Of a DNA stretch of 64,000 nt, positions 23,225 to 33,750 are shown piece after piece; position 1 is the first letter of the stretch, and every line of letters begins with the position of its first letter. The position numbers and the translations under genes are program-made. Origin of the DNA: Flammula alnicola (taxonomy: Eukaryota; Basidiomycota; Agaricomycetes; Agaricales; Strophariaceae). Where the stretch lies: assembly GCA_015499995.1 (NCBI GenBank), contig JADNRV010000017.1, forward strand, positions 124,001-188,000. Reading direction: 5' to 3'. The notes below the pieces were generated by a model. It worked only from the letters and a program-made list of their open reading frames with translations, was not told the origin of the DNA and made no database searches.

Positions 23225-26200
23225 ATGCTATCCTCGTCATCGATATTGAAAGATAGCCGCAAATACAATCTACCTGAACCTTTGGCGCCCTCGCACGCTT
23301 GGACCAACAAAGTGAAACACATTTCAACACTCGACGCCCCGCGAGGCACGAAACCTCCTGTTCCGAGAAACGATACCGACCTCGCTCACAACATATCCGC
23401 TGTGTCTCGGTTCATGGACAACGATGCCACCGAGTCTGCTCGACAGTCGAAGGTCTCAAGAATATCCCATACTTATTTTTCTTCCCCAATCCGAACATTG
23501 TCTGAATCCATAAAGGACCCCGGACAACGCTGTATGTCTACTCACGACCTTGTGGAAGCATATAACGTGCTTTCTACCAGGATGCGATCCCTAATACACG
23601 ATATTATTTCAACTGACGAACCTCTGCCTTTCTTGTCGACCTTCAAGGATCAATCGTCGGACATCGCGCAATGTCTGTCGCGAGATATCCAACGGCTCTT
23701 GCCAAGTATTTTCGACTCTCAACCTCATCAACACTCTTTTATGGACCAGTCTTATTATTCTGAGGTCTCAATGGACGATGACGATTTTCAAACGATCGCC
23801 GATAACATGACGCTTTGCCAATACGCCCTTCGTTTCGCATCGGATATCTTTGTATTCCCTGTCGTGTATTCTAACTTTACAGGTGAGAAAGTTTGCCCCT
23901 GCGTGGAGATTGGATATTGATTACTCGTGTATCATTGTCAGATATGCAGCTCACCTCCCTTCTACGTGATGTACTATCACTCTGTACCACCATATCTCCC
24001 CTCATTCCCAATTTGCATAAAGGATGTGCCATCGTTGTTTGGATGTTGAAAGTCCAGCGATTGCCCACCTCGATCTTGTACTCAGTGGAGTCCACGATAG
24101 TGGCCACTTTGCGAAATTCTATATCTCTTGAAGTAGGGGGGTCTATGGGCAAGCTCGATGCTTTCAAGGTGGGTCCTTTCATTCATTACTCGCCACCAAT
24201 ATCCGCTGAATCTACATAACAGGCTATCCATTTCATCATGAAACAACATCCAGCGTTCGTACATTCGTTCATTGAACTTCTGCCCTTGGTCCTCGATCAC
24301 CTGAACGCCGAATCCCTGGAGCTCAGAATTCACGCGGCATTGGCACTCAGTGGCTTTGCCGTAGCCAAGCTGAAATCCAACGTCGCCAAACCCTACCCGG
24401 GACAACAAGTCATCGAGGTCGTCCAGACGTATCTCGATGTGCAAACATCGCGGCGGAAATCGGCAGATTCTGAAAATCGATTACCGTCCATGTTCAAAGC
24501 TTCATTAACAAGTGAACAATTCTGGAAAGGCTACGGTCCATCCTTCACATTATCTGTTGCATCCTGTTTCCTCGTCCTCTTGGACTATTTTTTCTTCTCC
24601 AGTCCTCGGTCTCTTAAACTTGTGTTTTCCGCCCTCACCTACTGCGCAGGACACAAACGCGACAATGTCCGCGCTATCCAACCGGAGATTTGGAGGATCC
24701 TCATTTGGGTCTTTTCTCGCTTTCCAACGAAGACCGACCTGGGCATCAGCCAGGAGGATGTCGATGCGCTACAGGACACTCGTGACCGTGCCTACCTCGT
24801 TGTCCGCCAGGAAATGAGACACGGGCTTGGTGTTGCCCTCATCAGCTCTTTACTTCCTACAGACAACTATGGCGAGCGTGCAAGCGCCGACGTGAAAAAG
24901 GTGTTAGAAATGGCATCAGACCTGATTAATTGCGACGACGCCATATCGAGGGACGACGGTGTAAAAGTACTGGGCAGATTACTTGCCAACATCGGAGCCC
25001 CATCCCCTTCTCCCGCGGAGGAGCGTCGCGAGCCTGATATTCCGTTTGCGTGGACGCTTGTCGACGGATCTCTTCTTTCACGAAGTGCGCGTGAAATTCA
25101 CGTCCCCGCCATCGGCGCCGATTTTCAGGACCTTTCCCCCCTTTCGGAAGAGGAAGTTATAGGCTGCTGGTACGATCTCCGCAAGGCATGGGTTTCAGCA
25201 GCGCAACACCGCCTCAGTTCTGGTCATGACTTGTCGGTGAGTCATTGATAATTCTGATGCTACTGAAATGACCCCTTAAAATTTCCATCAGCCTGATCTT
25301 TTAAGGGTTTGGCAAGCTCTCTTGCTCGTTCGCGGTGATCTGACTCAAGGATATCAACATCTCACGGCTTCGCCTTCCTTTGCTCCTACCGTTGCCGACA
25401 TCGTCACCGATTTCTCGATATCCCTCGAGACCCCTGACGCGCAGAAGCGCTACCTCACCTTCGTCGGAAAGCTTTGGACTGTCCTGAAAAATGTTTTCAC
25501 GACGACGTGGCTTTCTTCACCAGCAGAGAGCATATTGGCGAAGTTCCTGAAGCACCAATTCACACTGACGGATGACCAGGTCAAGGAGTTGTGGAGCCAG
25601 TTATGCGCAGATCTTATATCTGTCGGTATACCGAGCATGCTGCATGTCCTTCACGTCCGGAGTGAAAGTCAGCAGGAAGTAGAGGTGACAAGGCATTTGT
25701 GGATTGTCCTATCCCAGAACAGCCCCTTAACTGGTGCCGATGAAGATTGGATCGACCTTGTGCATTTCCTCGTGATGCCGTTCGGGTAAGTCTTATATTC
25801 CTTACTCATAACGATTACTGAGGACTATCGAATCGATGCAGTGTTTGGGATATGTCCACTTCGGAACTCGAGCTCTGGGAAGGAATCCTTGGGAAAGCAC
25901 TCAAGATTGGCGCGAAGGCTTCTCAATCGCGACAGGCCATTATATCTCACTTGTTGGGACTTTGCAAGACTCCGAAGTTGGAATCGTAAGTTATTCCCGA
26001 TAAGTCTCTGGTTTCTAAATTGATGCGAAACTTTGATTTAGATTAATGCGTGCACCAAGGGTTCTGCATTCTTTACTTTCCCATTCGCTACCAGCTTCCT
26101 ACTCACAGGTGGAACCGACGCTTCTTTCCCTCATCGACGAAAGCCTTCTTTCCTGCTATCAGAGCGAGGAAGAGAACCAGAAGAAACAAACCGTTGCCCT

Positions 26201-28084
26201 TGATTCGCTTCGCTTAATTGGAGAGATAGCTTCGAAGACGGGGAAGTCTGAAATCGTCGCATTTCTCTCTGCAATGGAGACAAGTCTTTCCTGTTGGATC
26301 GCCGATGAGATGGAAGTACTTGAGGCTGACCATCATCATGAAGTGGTAAGTTTTCTTCACCTCACTCTTGCTATCTTAATCCCATTCTTTACCCCAGGTT
26401 GCGACGTTGTATAAAAGACCTCTGGAAATACTCTCTCTTGTCGATCCATCTATCTCCGTTCTCAACAGTGTCGCGACTTTTATCCAGTCCGTCTTTGTTC
26501 ATATCCGCGGGGACGGGCCTCTGGCGTTTCATAGCTTTTGGCGGTCCACGTATCATTTACGGCCAGAGATACCCAAGGGCGACTATCCCGCTCCGATTAA
26601 AGCCTGTCTCAAGGCTTGGAGCGATTTTTGCGAGGATAGCATTGCCGATGGAATCTCTCTCGATTCCGCGTCCCAAAGCCTGGTCAGATTGCAGCCATAC
26701 TTTACTCCATCAGAACGCAGCTCACCATCCAGTTCTTTGTTCAGGAAACTTTCACCATTCCTGATTCTCAGCCATATTATTCAAAACCGTCTCTGGATCT
26801 GTCTTTGGATGTTGAACTGTATGTCGTTCATGACCACACAATTGGCCGTGAAATCGCGGATGGGTCGAGCTCTCATGGTACAGTCACTTTTATTGCAAGG
26901 AATCGAACCGTTTCATCGCTGGATATTGGATTACCGGAGCCTGTGAAGGACGAAGGCGCACTTCGAGCTCTTCAGGACTATGGCGGTCGCCACTCGGAGA
27001 ACCCAGAATCTGATGGCCAAATATCGTACAGTGGCTCTGAATCCAAGTTTGCCTCGACGTCAAAGCGGCCCGCTGAAGCTGACCGTAAGCCATTCCTTCT
27101 CCTATGATTGAAATAGCAACTCATGAACCTTTACAGCTCCTCATACACCCAAAAAACGCCGGATTGAAGTGCCTCGGATTGATTTTAAACCGCGAGCTGG
27201 CAAGGAGCGGGCTCGGGAACCCAGTTTCTCCAAGCGGCCTAAGAAAGGCACTCTTATAACCTCTATCTCTGAACCTGCAACTAGAGCCTCTTCTGTACTG
27301 GCCTTTCCACCGCCATCTGCGAGCCAGCCGTCTCAATCACGAAAAAGGCTTGAAAAAAATGAAAACTCTTCCTGGCTTAGTAGTGATTCGAGGAGACAAC
27401 TTCTCAACGCGGATTACGAAGATGTCATATCTACTTCTCTGCGAGCTGGATCTCCTCCTGGGATGAGGTCTTCGGACGATTATGATACCTGGGAACAGGG
27501 CGTTTCTGCAGAAGATTTGAGGCAAGTGCAAGCGGAGCTACAGGAACACCCTGGTGAGATTACTGAGAAATCTCATCTATGCACTTCGTCTGACTAGTTG
27601 ACAAGACTTTGTCGTTCCCGATAGCGAAGATAACCCAGATATCGGCGATAAAAATACTGATACGGAAGCCGTATCCGGTAAGTCCCCGTCTGTCATGTCT
27701 CTTTGATTAACGCTCACCTTACCTCTCGACCAAGATAAGTCGGATGAGGACGTCCTCAGTCCTTCGCTGGGCGACTACCCAATACGATCCAGACGGCGTT
27801 ATCGTTCTCAAACTGCTCCAGAACCTTTCGATGGTTCTCACTCTAATCCTATTGCTCACGCCCAACCATTGCGAAGACACCAGACAAGTCCTGTTCCACC
27901 CAAGAAGGCTATGTCGGTCCAACTTGACGCGCTTCAACGCGCTTATGCGGCTATAACCGACACGGGTGTATCTCAAGTCGACGTCCAGGAAATAATGCAC
28001 GCTCGCCGGCTGGCAAACCAAATTAATCAAATGCTGGATGAGCAAATGTGTTCTAAATTCAAGCAAGAAATTCCTGAAACTTGA
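23225..28084 (+). CDS. RIF1: Rif1-like protein (Rif1 N-terminal HEAT domain), replication timing/telomere factor
   Basis: Ten exons: 23225-23882, 23942-24168, 24223-25236, 25292-25785, 25842-25985, 26042-26345, 26398-27084, 27137-27553, 27606-27677, 27735-28084; about 1455 residues. Residues ~200-1000 are helical HEAT-like repeats resembling the Rif1 N-terminal domain (for example KGCAIVVWMLKVQRLPTSIL, then AIHFIMKQHPAFVHSFIELL and ELRIHAALALSGFAVAKL). The C-terminal third is charged and low-complexity, with KKRR clusters. Rif1 recruits protein phosphatase 1 to restrain late origins and acts at telomeres and breaks. The candidate PP1 site SILK is at residues 6-9 and an RVxF-like RIDF lies near residue 1190. 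One base appears missing near 26716 in exon 7; otherwise the frame is open. Alternative: another HEAT-repeat protein. Confidence 0.75.
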
Positions 28085-28320
28085 AATACCGACGATTCGC
28101 AGCCATCTTCTCTCCGCCCGGCTTAAGAATGTTTTGCACGTCCTACTATTAATTTCTCGTTGTACTTCTTTCTCTCTTTCTCGAATGTTTCCTTCTTCCT
28201 CTATCTTTATTCAAGTTTCAATGTCACTGAACGTTACCTGGGACAATTGATCGTACGAGAGTGTATCCCCATATCTTGAAATAATTTGTATCCCACCAGC
28301 GTTGTTGAAGTGTTATCCCA
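28085..28320. other. Short convergent 3' region
   Basis: Presumed overlapping 3' UTRs of the Rif1-like gene (+) and the APH-fold gene (-). No gene content. Confidence 0.6.
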
Positions 28321-29572
28321 TCATCCTCCGTCATCATCGAATTCTCCTCCATTTTTGGTGCCTATGTGCTGTATTCTATGGATGTTCTTCATGCTCCTTT
28401 CTTCATGCTCCTTTGTATTATTTTGGTACCGACGTTTCTTCGGAGATACGAGGAAGTACTTATCTGGACATAGTGGCCGAAAGACTTCTTCAAACCAATC
28501 CAACCTCTGGATAAGATTTTCCATGGTGAGCGAAGTGGGGATTTCTTCATGAAGCGGATCCAATTTATCTGGGTATTCGGCTAAGAGAACCAGACCTATT
28601 TCCATCGAATCGACAACGTGTTTGTGCTCATCTGGTATTCCTGTAATCAATGTATTCCAGCAGGCTAAGATGATCGGCGTGGCAGCTTCAGACATTACAT
28701 CCCGGCTCTGCATGTTGAGGACCGCAATGAAACGAATTTCAAAACCGTTCATTCCGACAGGCAGGAACATCGCGTGTTCCCAGTCAAGAAGTCCTACGAT
28801 TTTCGGGGGAGATGATGCATCGATTATGACGTTTCAGCTAAGAGAAGGAAACGGTGAATAAAACACATAGAAAGGATTTGGATCCACATGACGGAGAACT
28901 ATGTCGAGGATTATTTGCCCAATCCTGTAAGCCCTGGAGTCGGCTGAGGTAAGTAGCATGTAGTTCTCGTGGGGTAGCTTTAAATGGGGGGTCCTCGGAG
29001 CTGACTAAAAGGATGATATTGTCAAAGGGGGGGATAATATAAGTGTCGACAGCAGTGAGGCTTTCGAGATGGACGGAACAACAGGCGAAAATTGAGGTCA
29101 ATTGGCTGGAGATGTCGCTGTCTTCTTCTACTGATGTCCACTGCAAAGGATCCCATCTTTCTCCAGATACATGAGGTTGTCCATAAGCATGGGATGTCTT
29201 CGTGGCTTTGAGATCCACGACGACGGGCACGATATTGCCCAACATCATCCTCGCAAGCCGGACCATGTTAATGTCGATTGGAGAGTCTTTGAGGTTAATT
29301 ATACCCTCGAACCCGTCAGCGTATTTTGCGACATATGTCAAACTAGCACATCCTTGATCTGAATGGGCGCTCAAATCGATCAAGGATGAAGCGCTGTGGT
29401 GCTCCAGGGCAGCAGCATGAGCAGCTTCGAGTGCATCGTCAGTGCTGAGATCATTAAGAGGAATACTTAGTCACGTTTGTGAAAGGACGCTGCTAGATAG
29501 TCGCTTGGAACAAATCATCGAATGATGTTTGGGCGCTGTGGCAGTGTTTATCAAGTTCATCAATTGGCTCAT
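28321..29572 (-). CDS. APH-fold phosphotransferase-like protein (second)
   Basis: The C-terminal exon (stop 28321) carries the metal-binding motif IVGLLDWEHAMFLPVG and a long helical tail. The preceding exon, running left to about 28866, ends in a catalytic-loop remnant LRHVDPNPFYV. Upstream are LIDLSAHSDQGCASLTYVA, MVRLARMMLGNIVPVVVDLK and HVSGERWDPL, matching the N-lobe and hinge of fungal APH-like families. The catalytic loop differs from the usual HxDLxxxN: the Asp and Asn are present, but the spacing is altered. Frame changes near 28920 and around 29450-29500 make the 5' structure uncertain; the ATG at 29572 (MSQLMNLINTATAPK) is the most likely start. Substrate unknown. Confidence 0.6.
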
Positions 29573-30043
29573 TGTAACGTAGTGATCGTGATTCGAATCG
29601 TTGGTTCCGATTTCTACAGTATGGCTTGTGCTATTGTACATTACAATTGTAAGTCAATGAGGAGAGAGTTGAAGCGTATGTAAGTATTCCTACTCTGGCG
29701 GTGAATGCGGGCCCACAACTTGAAACGCGGGAGGGCTTGATGCCATTTTAGGCAATGTTTACCTGAAAGGAATCAGGGACCAAAACATATAGAAGTGTTC
29801 GGACCGAGTCGAGTTAGCCCCATTTCAAGCAGGTGGACGACAGATGGGTGAGGTTTCCAAAACTTATTGAATGTGCATTGAGTTTTGTGCTTCATCAGGT
29901 ACACTCTCACAGTTTTTTTTCTGCGTAGACAATTCTTCACCGCGTAGAACCTACGCGATCCAGCTATTTCGAATCAGAAATCGATTTATCTTTCATACAT
30001 AATGCCTGCTGCCTGATATCATCCAGTCTTGAAACCCGAAGAG
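29573..30043. other. Intergenic region with shared 19-base word
   Basis: Upstream of the APH-fold gene and downstream of the DUF427 gene, both minus strand. It includes AATGCGGGCCCACAACTTG at 29704-29722, identical to 6023-6041. No coding signature. Confidence 0.55.
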
Positions 30044-30494
30044 TTAGGAGGTAGATTCGATCTTGACTTTATTCTGATAAGAAATCAGCGATACACAATC
30101 TCGTTTGTTGGTACTGAAACAAACCTTATAGAATGCGACATAACCTTCTATGGGTTTCGCTTTATCCGAGATAGTATTTGGATAGTACCTGTCAAAGAAC
30201 TTCAGGAAAAGAGACAGGATATGACGTCGTCGGCCGACTTACCATGCAATATCCTGGATAGTGTTTCCATCCACGATAGCATTGTAATAGGATGCTGTTC
30301 TGGTATCAGATGTTTCAGAAAGGCTTCGCAGAGATTAGATTCTATGCTCACCCTTTCCAGGGACAGACTGAGGTCGTATCGGACCGACTCAAGAAAGAAG
30401 TTCGCACAGTCGCAGGGGGGAAGTAATCGTTGCCTTCCACGAGGATGGTATCGTCCGACTCGGCAAGCAGGTGGCCATCAAGAGATACACGCAT
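30044..30494 (-). CDS. DUF427-domain protein
   Basis: Four exons (30352-30494, 30243-30299, 30125-30188, 30044-30073) total 294 bases, an exact 97-residue frame. The protein is one complete DUF427 domain: MRVSLDGHLLAESDDTILVE, NDYFPPATVR, SDTTSVCPWKG, SYYNAIVDG, IAWYYP and EGYVAFYKNKV. The pattern of paired Trp/Tyr and the CPWKG turn is diagnostic. These small beta-rich proteins are widespread in bacteria and fungi and have no established function. The start is set at MRVSLDG because fungal members begin there, although an in-frame ATG further upstream (30614) would add about 40 residues of unlikely composition. Confidence 0.85.
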
Positions 30495-30853
30495 GATTTT
30501 GGTTGTTCTGGTTCGAGTGAGAGTTGTGTAAAGACGACGCTGAATAAGCATATGGAGATGGATGTGTGGGGAAAGTCTTATATAACCTTTGCGGAGCCCT
30601 GAACACGTGGGCACCGATGAGGATAGAACTCGGAGGCAATTGTCGATTCAGGCGTATGATCGAGAATGGCCAAGAAAGCGGCTTTCGTAAAGGGTAACTG
30701 CAATACGCAATCCGATGTTGATAAAGGGCATCGGAGGAGACGTCTGCAATGTCAAACCCGTGAAAAATATGTCGTGCTCGTTGCTTAATGGGTAATGGTT
30801 AGTTATCTTACGCGGTCTAATAAAGATGGAGTGCTCACCGCCTAGCCCGACTT
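30495..30853. other. Spacer between DUF427 and F-box genes
   Basis: Promoter of the DUF427 gene and possible 3' end of the F-box gene. An alternative frame reading VWTIKAIRLYLDKK (minus strand, about 30860-30920) suggests the F-box protein's end may extend into this stretch. Confidence 0.45.
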
Positions 30854-31665
30854 CTACGATAGCCGCCTCAACTCTGCTCTTTTTGTCCAGATACAATCGA
30901 ATTGCTTTGATCGTCCACACCATAACTCGAATTCGCCGGCTTTGCCTGGTCCAAAATATAACAGTCGGATCCTCTTATCCTTCTCCAGCAACTTCAATGT
31001 TTTCTCGTCCGCAGGCTCATTTTTCCAGAAATAAGACGTGATAACAACGTCCTCGAGCTTTGGCAAAGCACAGACCTCGCGGAGCTGACCACCTACAGAT
31101 AGGTTTGGGCGGGCGGTGCAAGAATAATGAGTTAACGAAGGAAATAGTTCTTTTGTAAAATCCATGGAGAGGGGGTCGTGGACACGGAGGCGAGTGATCT
31201 GGCGGCACAGTTCCAGGCCGCGGTTATGAGGGAGTCGTTGTAAATGGCCCCAACATTCCCAGTTGTCGAACACAGTTAGCTCCTTGAGTTTCGTATGCTC
31301 GAGTCCGTCTGGCAATGGGGGTGAACAAAGGGAGTACAAAATAGTTTTGAACAGGCCAGGGAAACCAAATTCGTGCATGACTTGACAATTTGCGAACACA
31401 ACATCGAGGTATTGTTGATCCAAAGATAGTGGACATATCCTGCGGGCGCCAATTCAGAATTTGAGATGAATTCATAGAAGGAACGTATGGAATGCGAATT
31501 TATACGGATCGGGATGTGGGGGAGGCTTTCGATTTTCACCAGTCCGTGGAAGCGCCTATTGATCAGAAGGAAGGACCGGTACATTGACTGTGATTTGCAG
31601 GCAAGCGCTATAATGTCGAGAAATATTTCGTTCGGAAGAGACTCGATTCCAGTCTCTGAAGTCAT
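30854..31665 (-). CDS. F-box protein
   Basis: Starts MTSETGIESLPNEIFLDIIA, an N-terminal F-box-like motif, followed by FLLINRRFHGLVKIESLPHI, IVKSCTNLVSLACSKLFC, LKELTVFDNWECW, ICRQ-type leucine-rich segments and LFPSLTHYSC. This is the layout of single-exon basidiomycete F-box proteins that recruit substrates to SCF ubiquitin ligases. The reading frame shifts once at the C5 run near 31320; adding one C joins the two halves without a stop. The last ~25 residues are uncertain, since a second frame also reads plausibly. It is unrelated in sequence to the duplicated F-box pair. Confidence 0.7.
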
Positions 31666-31998
31666 GGTACACGTTTCTGATTTTACGCTCGACTTCCTGT
31701 GGTTTGGAGGGAAGGGTAATGGGAAATTTGGGAAGGAAACTCGATTGTTGATGAGAGTGTCACTCGGGATTCTCCGGGTCCTTTACCGGCGGACGGCGGC
31801 GGCGGGCGCTAAATTTACCGCCGGACCGTTCCCACTATCTGATGTGGGGACTTCCGACTGGACGATAATCATCTTGGATCGTGCGATTGTCCTCATCTCG
31901 GACCACAGCCTCAGGCATTCAAGCTTATTCAAGTTGTGTCAAGTCTACCACAACCCGTTCCCTGTTCTTCTGATTTTCTACCATCTTGAGTTGATAAG

Positions 31999-33750
31999 AT
32001 GCTCCTGAGAGGAACACTTGTTCATACACCCCATCTTGGGAATCTAGAAGTTCTCAATGATCATCTCGTAGGTAAGTAAAACAAATTACTCTTGTTTGAA
32101 GGCGTTCTATGATCTGTCATCCTGCCCTCATTCAATTCTCTTCATTTGCAATCATGTCTTATCTCGATGTAATTACCGACCTGATTCTGACCGTTTGTTT
32201 TGCAAGCTGTAAACGATGATGGCATAATAACACATCTCGCGCCTGCCACTGCGCCAGGGTCCGTTAAAATTCTTAATACCGATCCCAATGCGCAAGTCAT
32301 CAAAGTCCCAAAAGGCTCCTTCATTATGCCGACCTTTTGTGATCTCCATCTACACGCCCCACAATTTCTGTATCAAGGGACGGGGTTGGACCTTCCTCTT
32401 ATGCAATGGCTTGATAGATACGCCCTCAAGGCCGAGCTACGCATGGACCAGGATCCTACGTTGGCACGTAGAGTATACACACGACTTGCAGCGCGTTTAA
32501 AAGAGAACGGCACGGGAACAGTGCTACTTTTTGGAACGATCAAGGAAGAGGCCAAGTAAGTGAGCGTCCTCACTCTAAACTCGGGATTTCCACCAAGAAT
32601 CACCTCACCGATCGAGAATTCTAGCTTGATTCTTGCAGAATGCATGCAATCTGCGGGAATTCGGGCATTCGTCGGAAAACTCTCCATGGACGTCGACATA
32701 ACATCTCCTGATTCTCTCACAAAGACATACATAGAACCATCAGCTTCTGCTTCCCTCCGAGCAGCGCGTTCTTTTATCGGGCACTGTCAAGGGATTGTCG
32801 CACACTTGCCCGAATCGCAAAGACTCGTGGAACCAGTTTTAACTCCCCGGTTCGTTCCTACTTGCAGTGACGAGTTGTTGAGCGGATTAGGCGATATCTC
32901 GAGGACTCTGGGCGTCAAAGTCCAAAGCCATCTAGCCGAAGCCAAGGATCAGGTTGAGTGGGTACGGGCCCTACGTGGGATGGAAGACATTGATGTCTTT
33001 GACAAGGCGCGTCAGCATTGATATATAGTCCACCTTCCTTGCTGATCGCTCTTTTGGCGTTGGAATACAGAATAACCTCTTGACGCCGCGAACTGTACAA
33101 GCACATTGCACCTTCCTCGGCGCGCCTGACTTTGACCGTCTTATCACGAAAGGAACATCAATCGCGCATTGTCCGCTTTCAAATGCTTATTTCTCAGCGA
33201 AACCGTTTCCGCTTCGCGAGGCGTTAAATCAAGGTGTCAAAGTTGGCCTTGGAACTGATGTTGCTGGAGGATACAGCCTCGATATTATGAACTCGATGCG
33301 GCAGGCTGTGGCTGTCTCACGGATGCGTGAAGGCGAAAGACAGATGGGATCCGAGGGCGAACAAGCATCAACTGAGAATAGATCCATTGATTGGCAAGAG
33401 TCACTCTTCCTTGCGACAAGGGGAGGATCACTTTCCTTGGGACTGCAAGGAATGTTCTGTGTTGGCGCTCCGTTTGATGCACAAGAAAGTGAGTGTTTCT
33501 CCTGGCCTTACAGGATACTTTCCAAAACTTACGATAAAATCTAGTACGACTGTATGATCCGGCGAGCGGTCAAGGCGTTGGCTCATTGGATTATTTTGAC
33601 CTCGAGACCGATCTCAGCGGGTCTGTAGAACAACCAATAATAGCGACTACAGCTATAACTCTTGAACTGATTGAAAAGTGGTGGTGTGTCGGTGATACCA
33701 GAAATCGGGGTGCTGTCTGGGTCCAAGGCAACAAGATATGGTCGCCGTAA
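31999..33750 (+). CDS. GUD1: Guanine deaminase
   Basis: Hydrolyses guanine to xanthine in purine salvage (cytosolic zinc amidohydrolase). Exons 31999-32071, 32207-32555, 32625-about 33006, 33071-33488, 33545-33750; about 475 residues, normal for the family. Metal and substrate motifs are complete: CDLHLHAPQF (HxH), GLDLPLMQWL, SHLAEAKDQVEWV, AHCTFL, SIAHCPLSN and GLGTDVAGGYS. C-terminal WWCVGDTRNRGAVWVQG matches the family end. The third intron is odd: the only phase-keeping boundary is GACAAG|GC at 33006/33007, a GC-AG intron, while the nearby GT (33011) would break the frame; a base error is the alternative. Start MLLRGTLVHTP is standard for fungal members. Confidence 0.92.

Noticed and set aside
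31487..32008. 173-codon plus-strand frame as a gene
   Set aside because: It is mostly antisense to the F-box gene and runs into the guanine deaminase start; no domain is visible.
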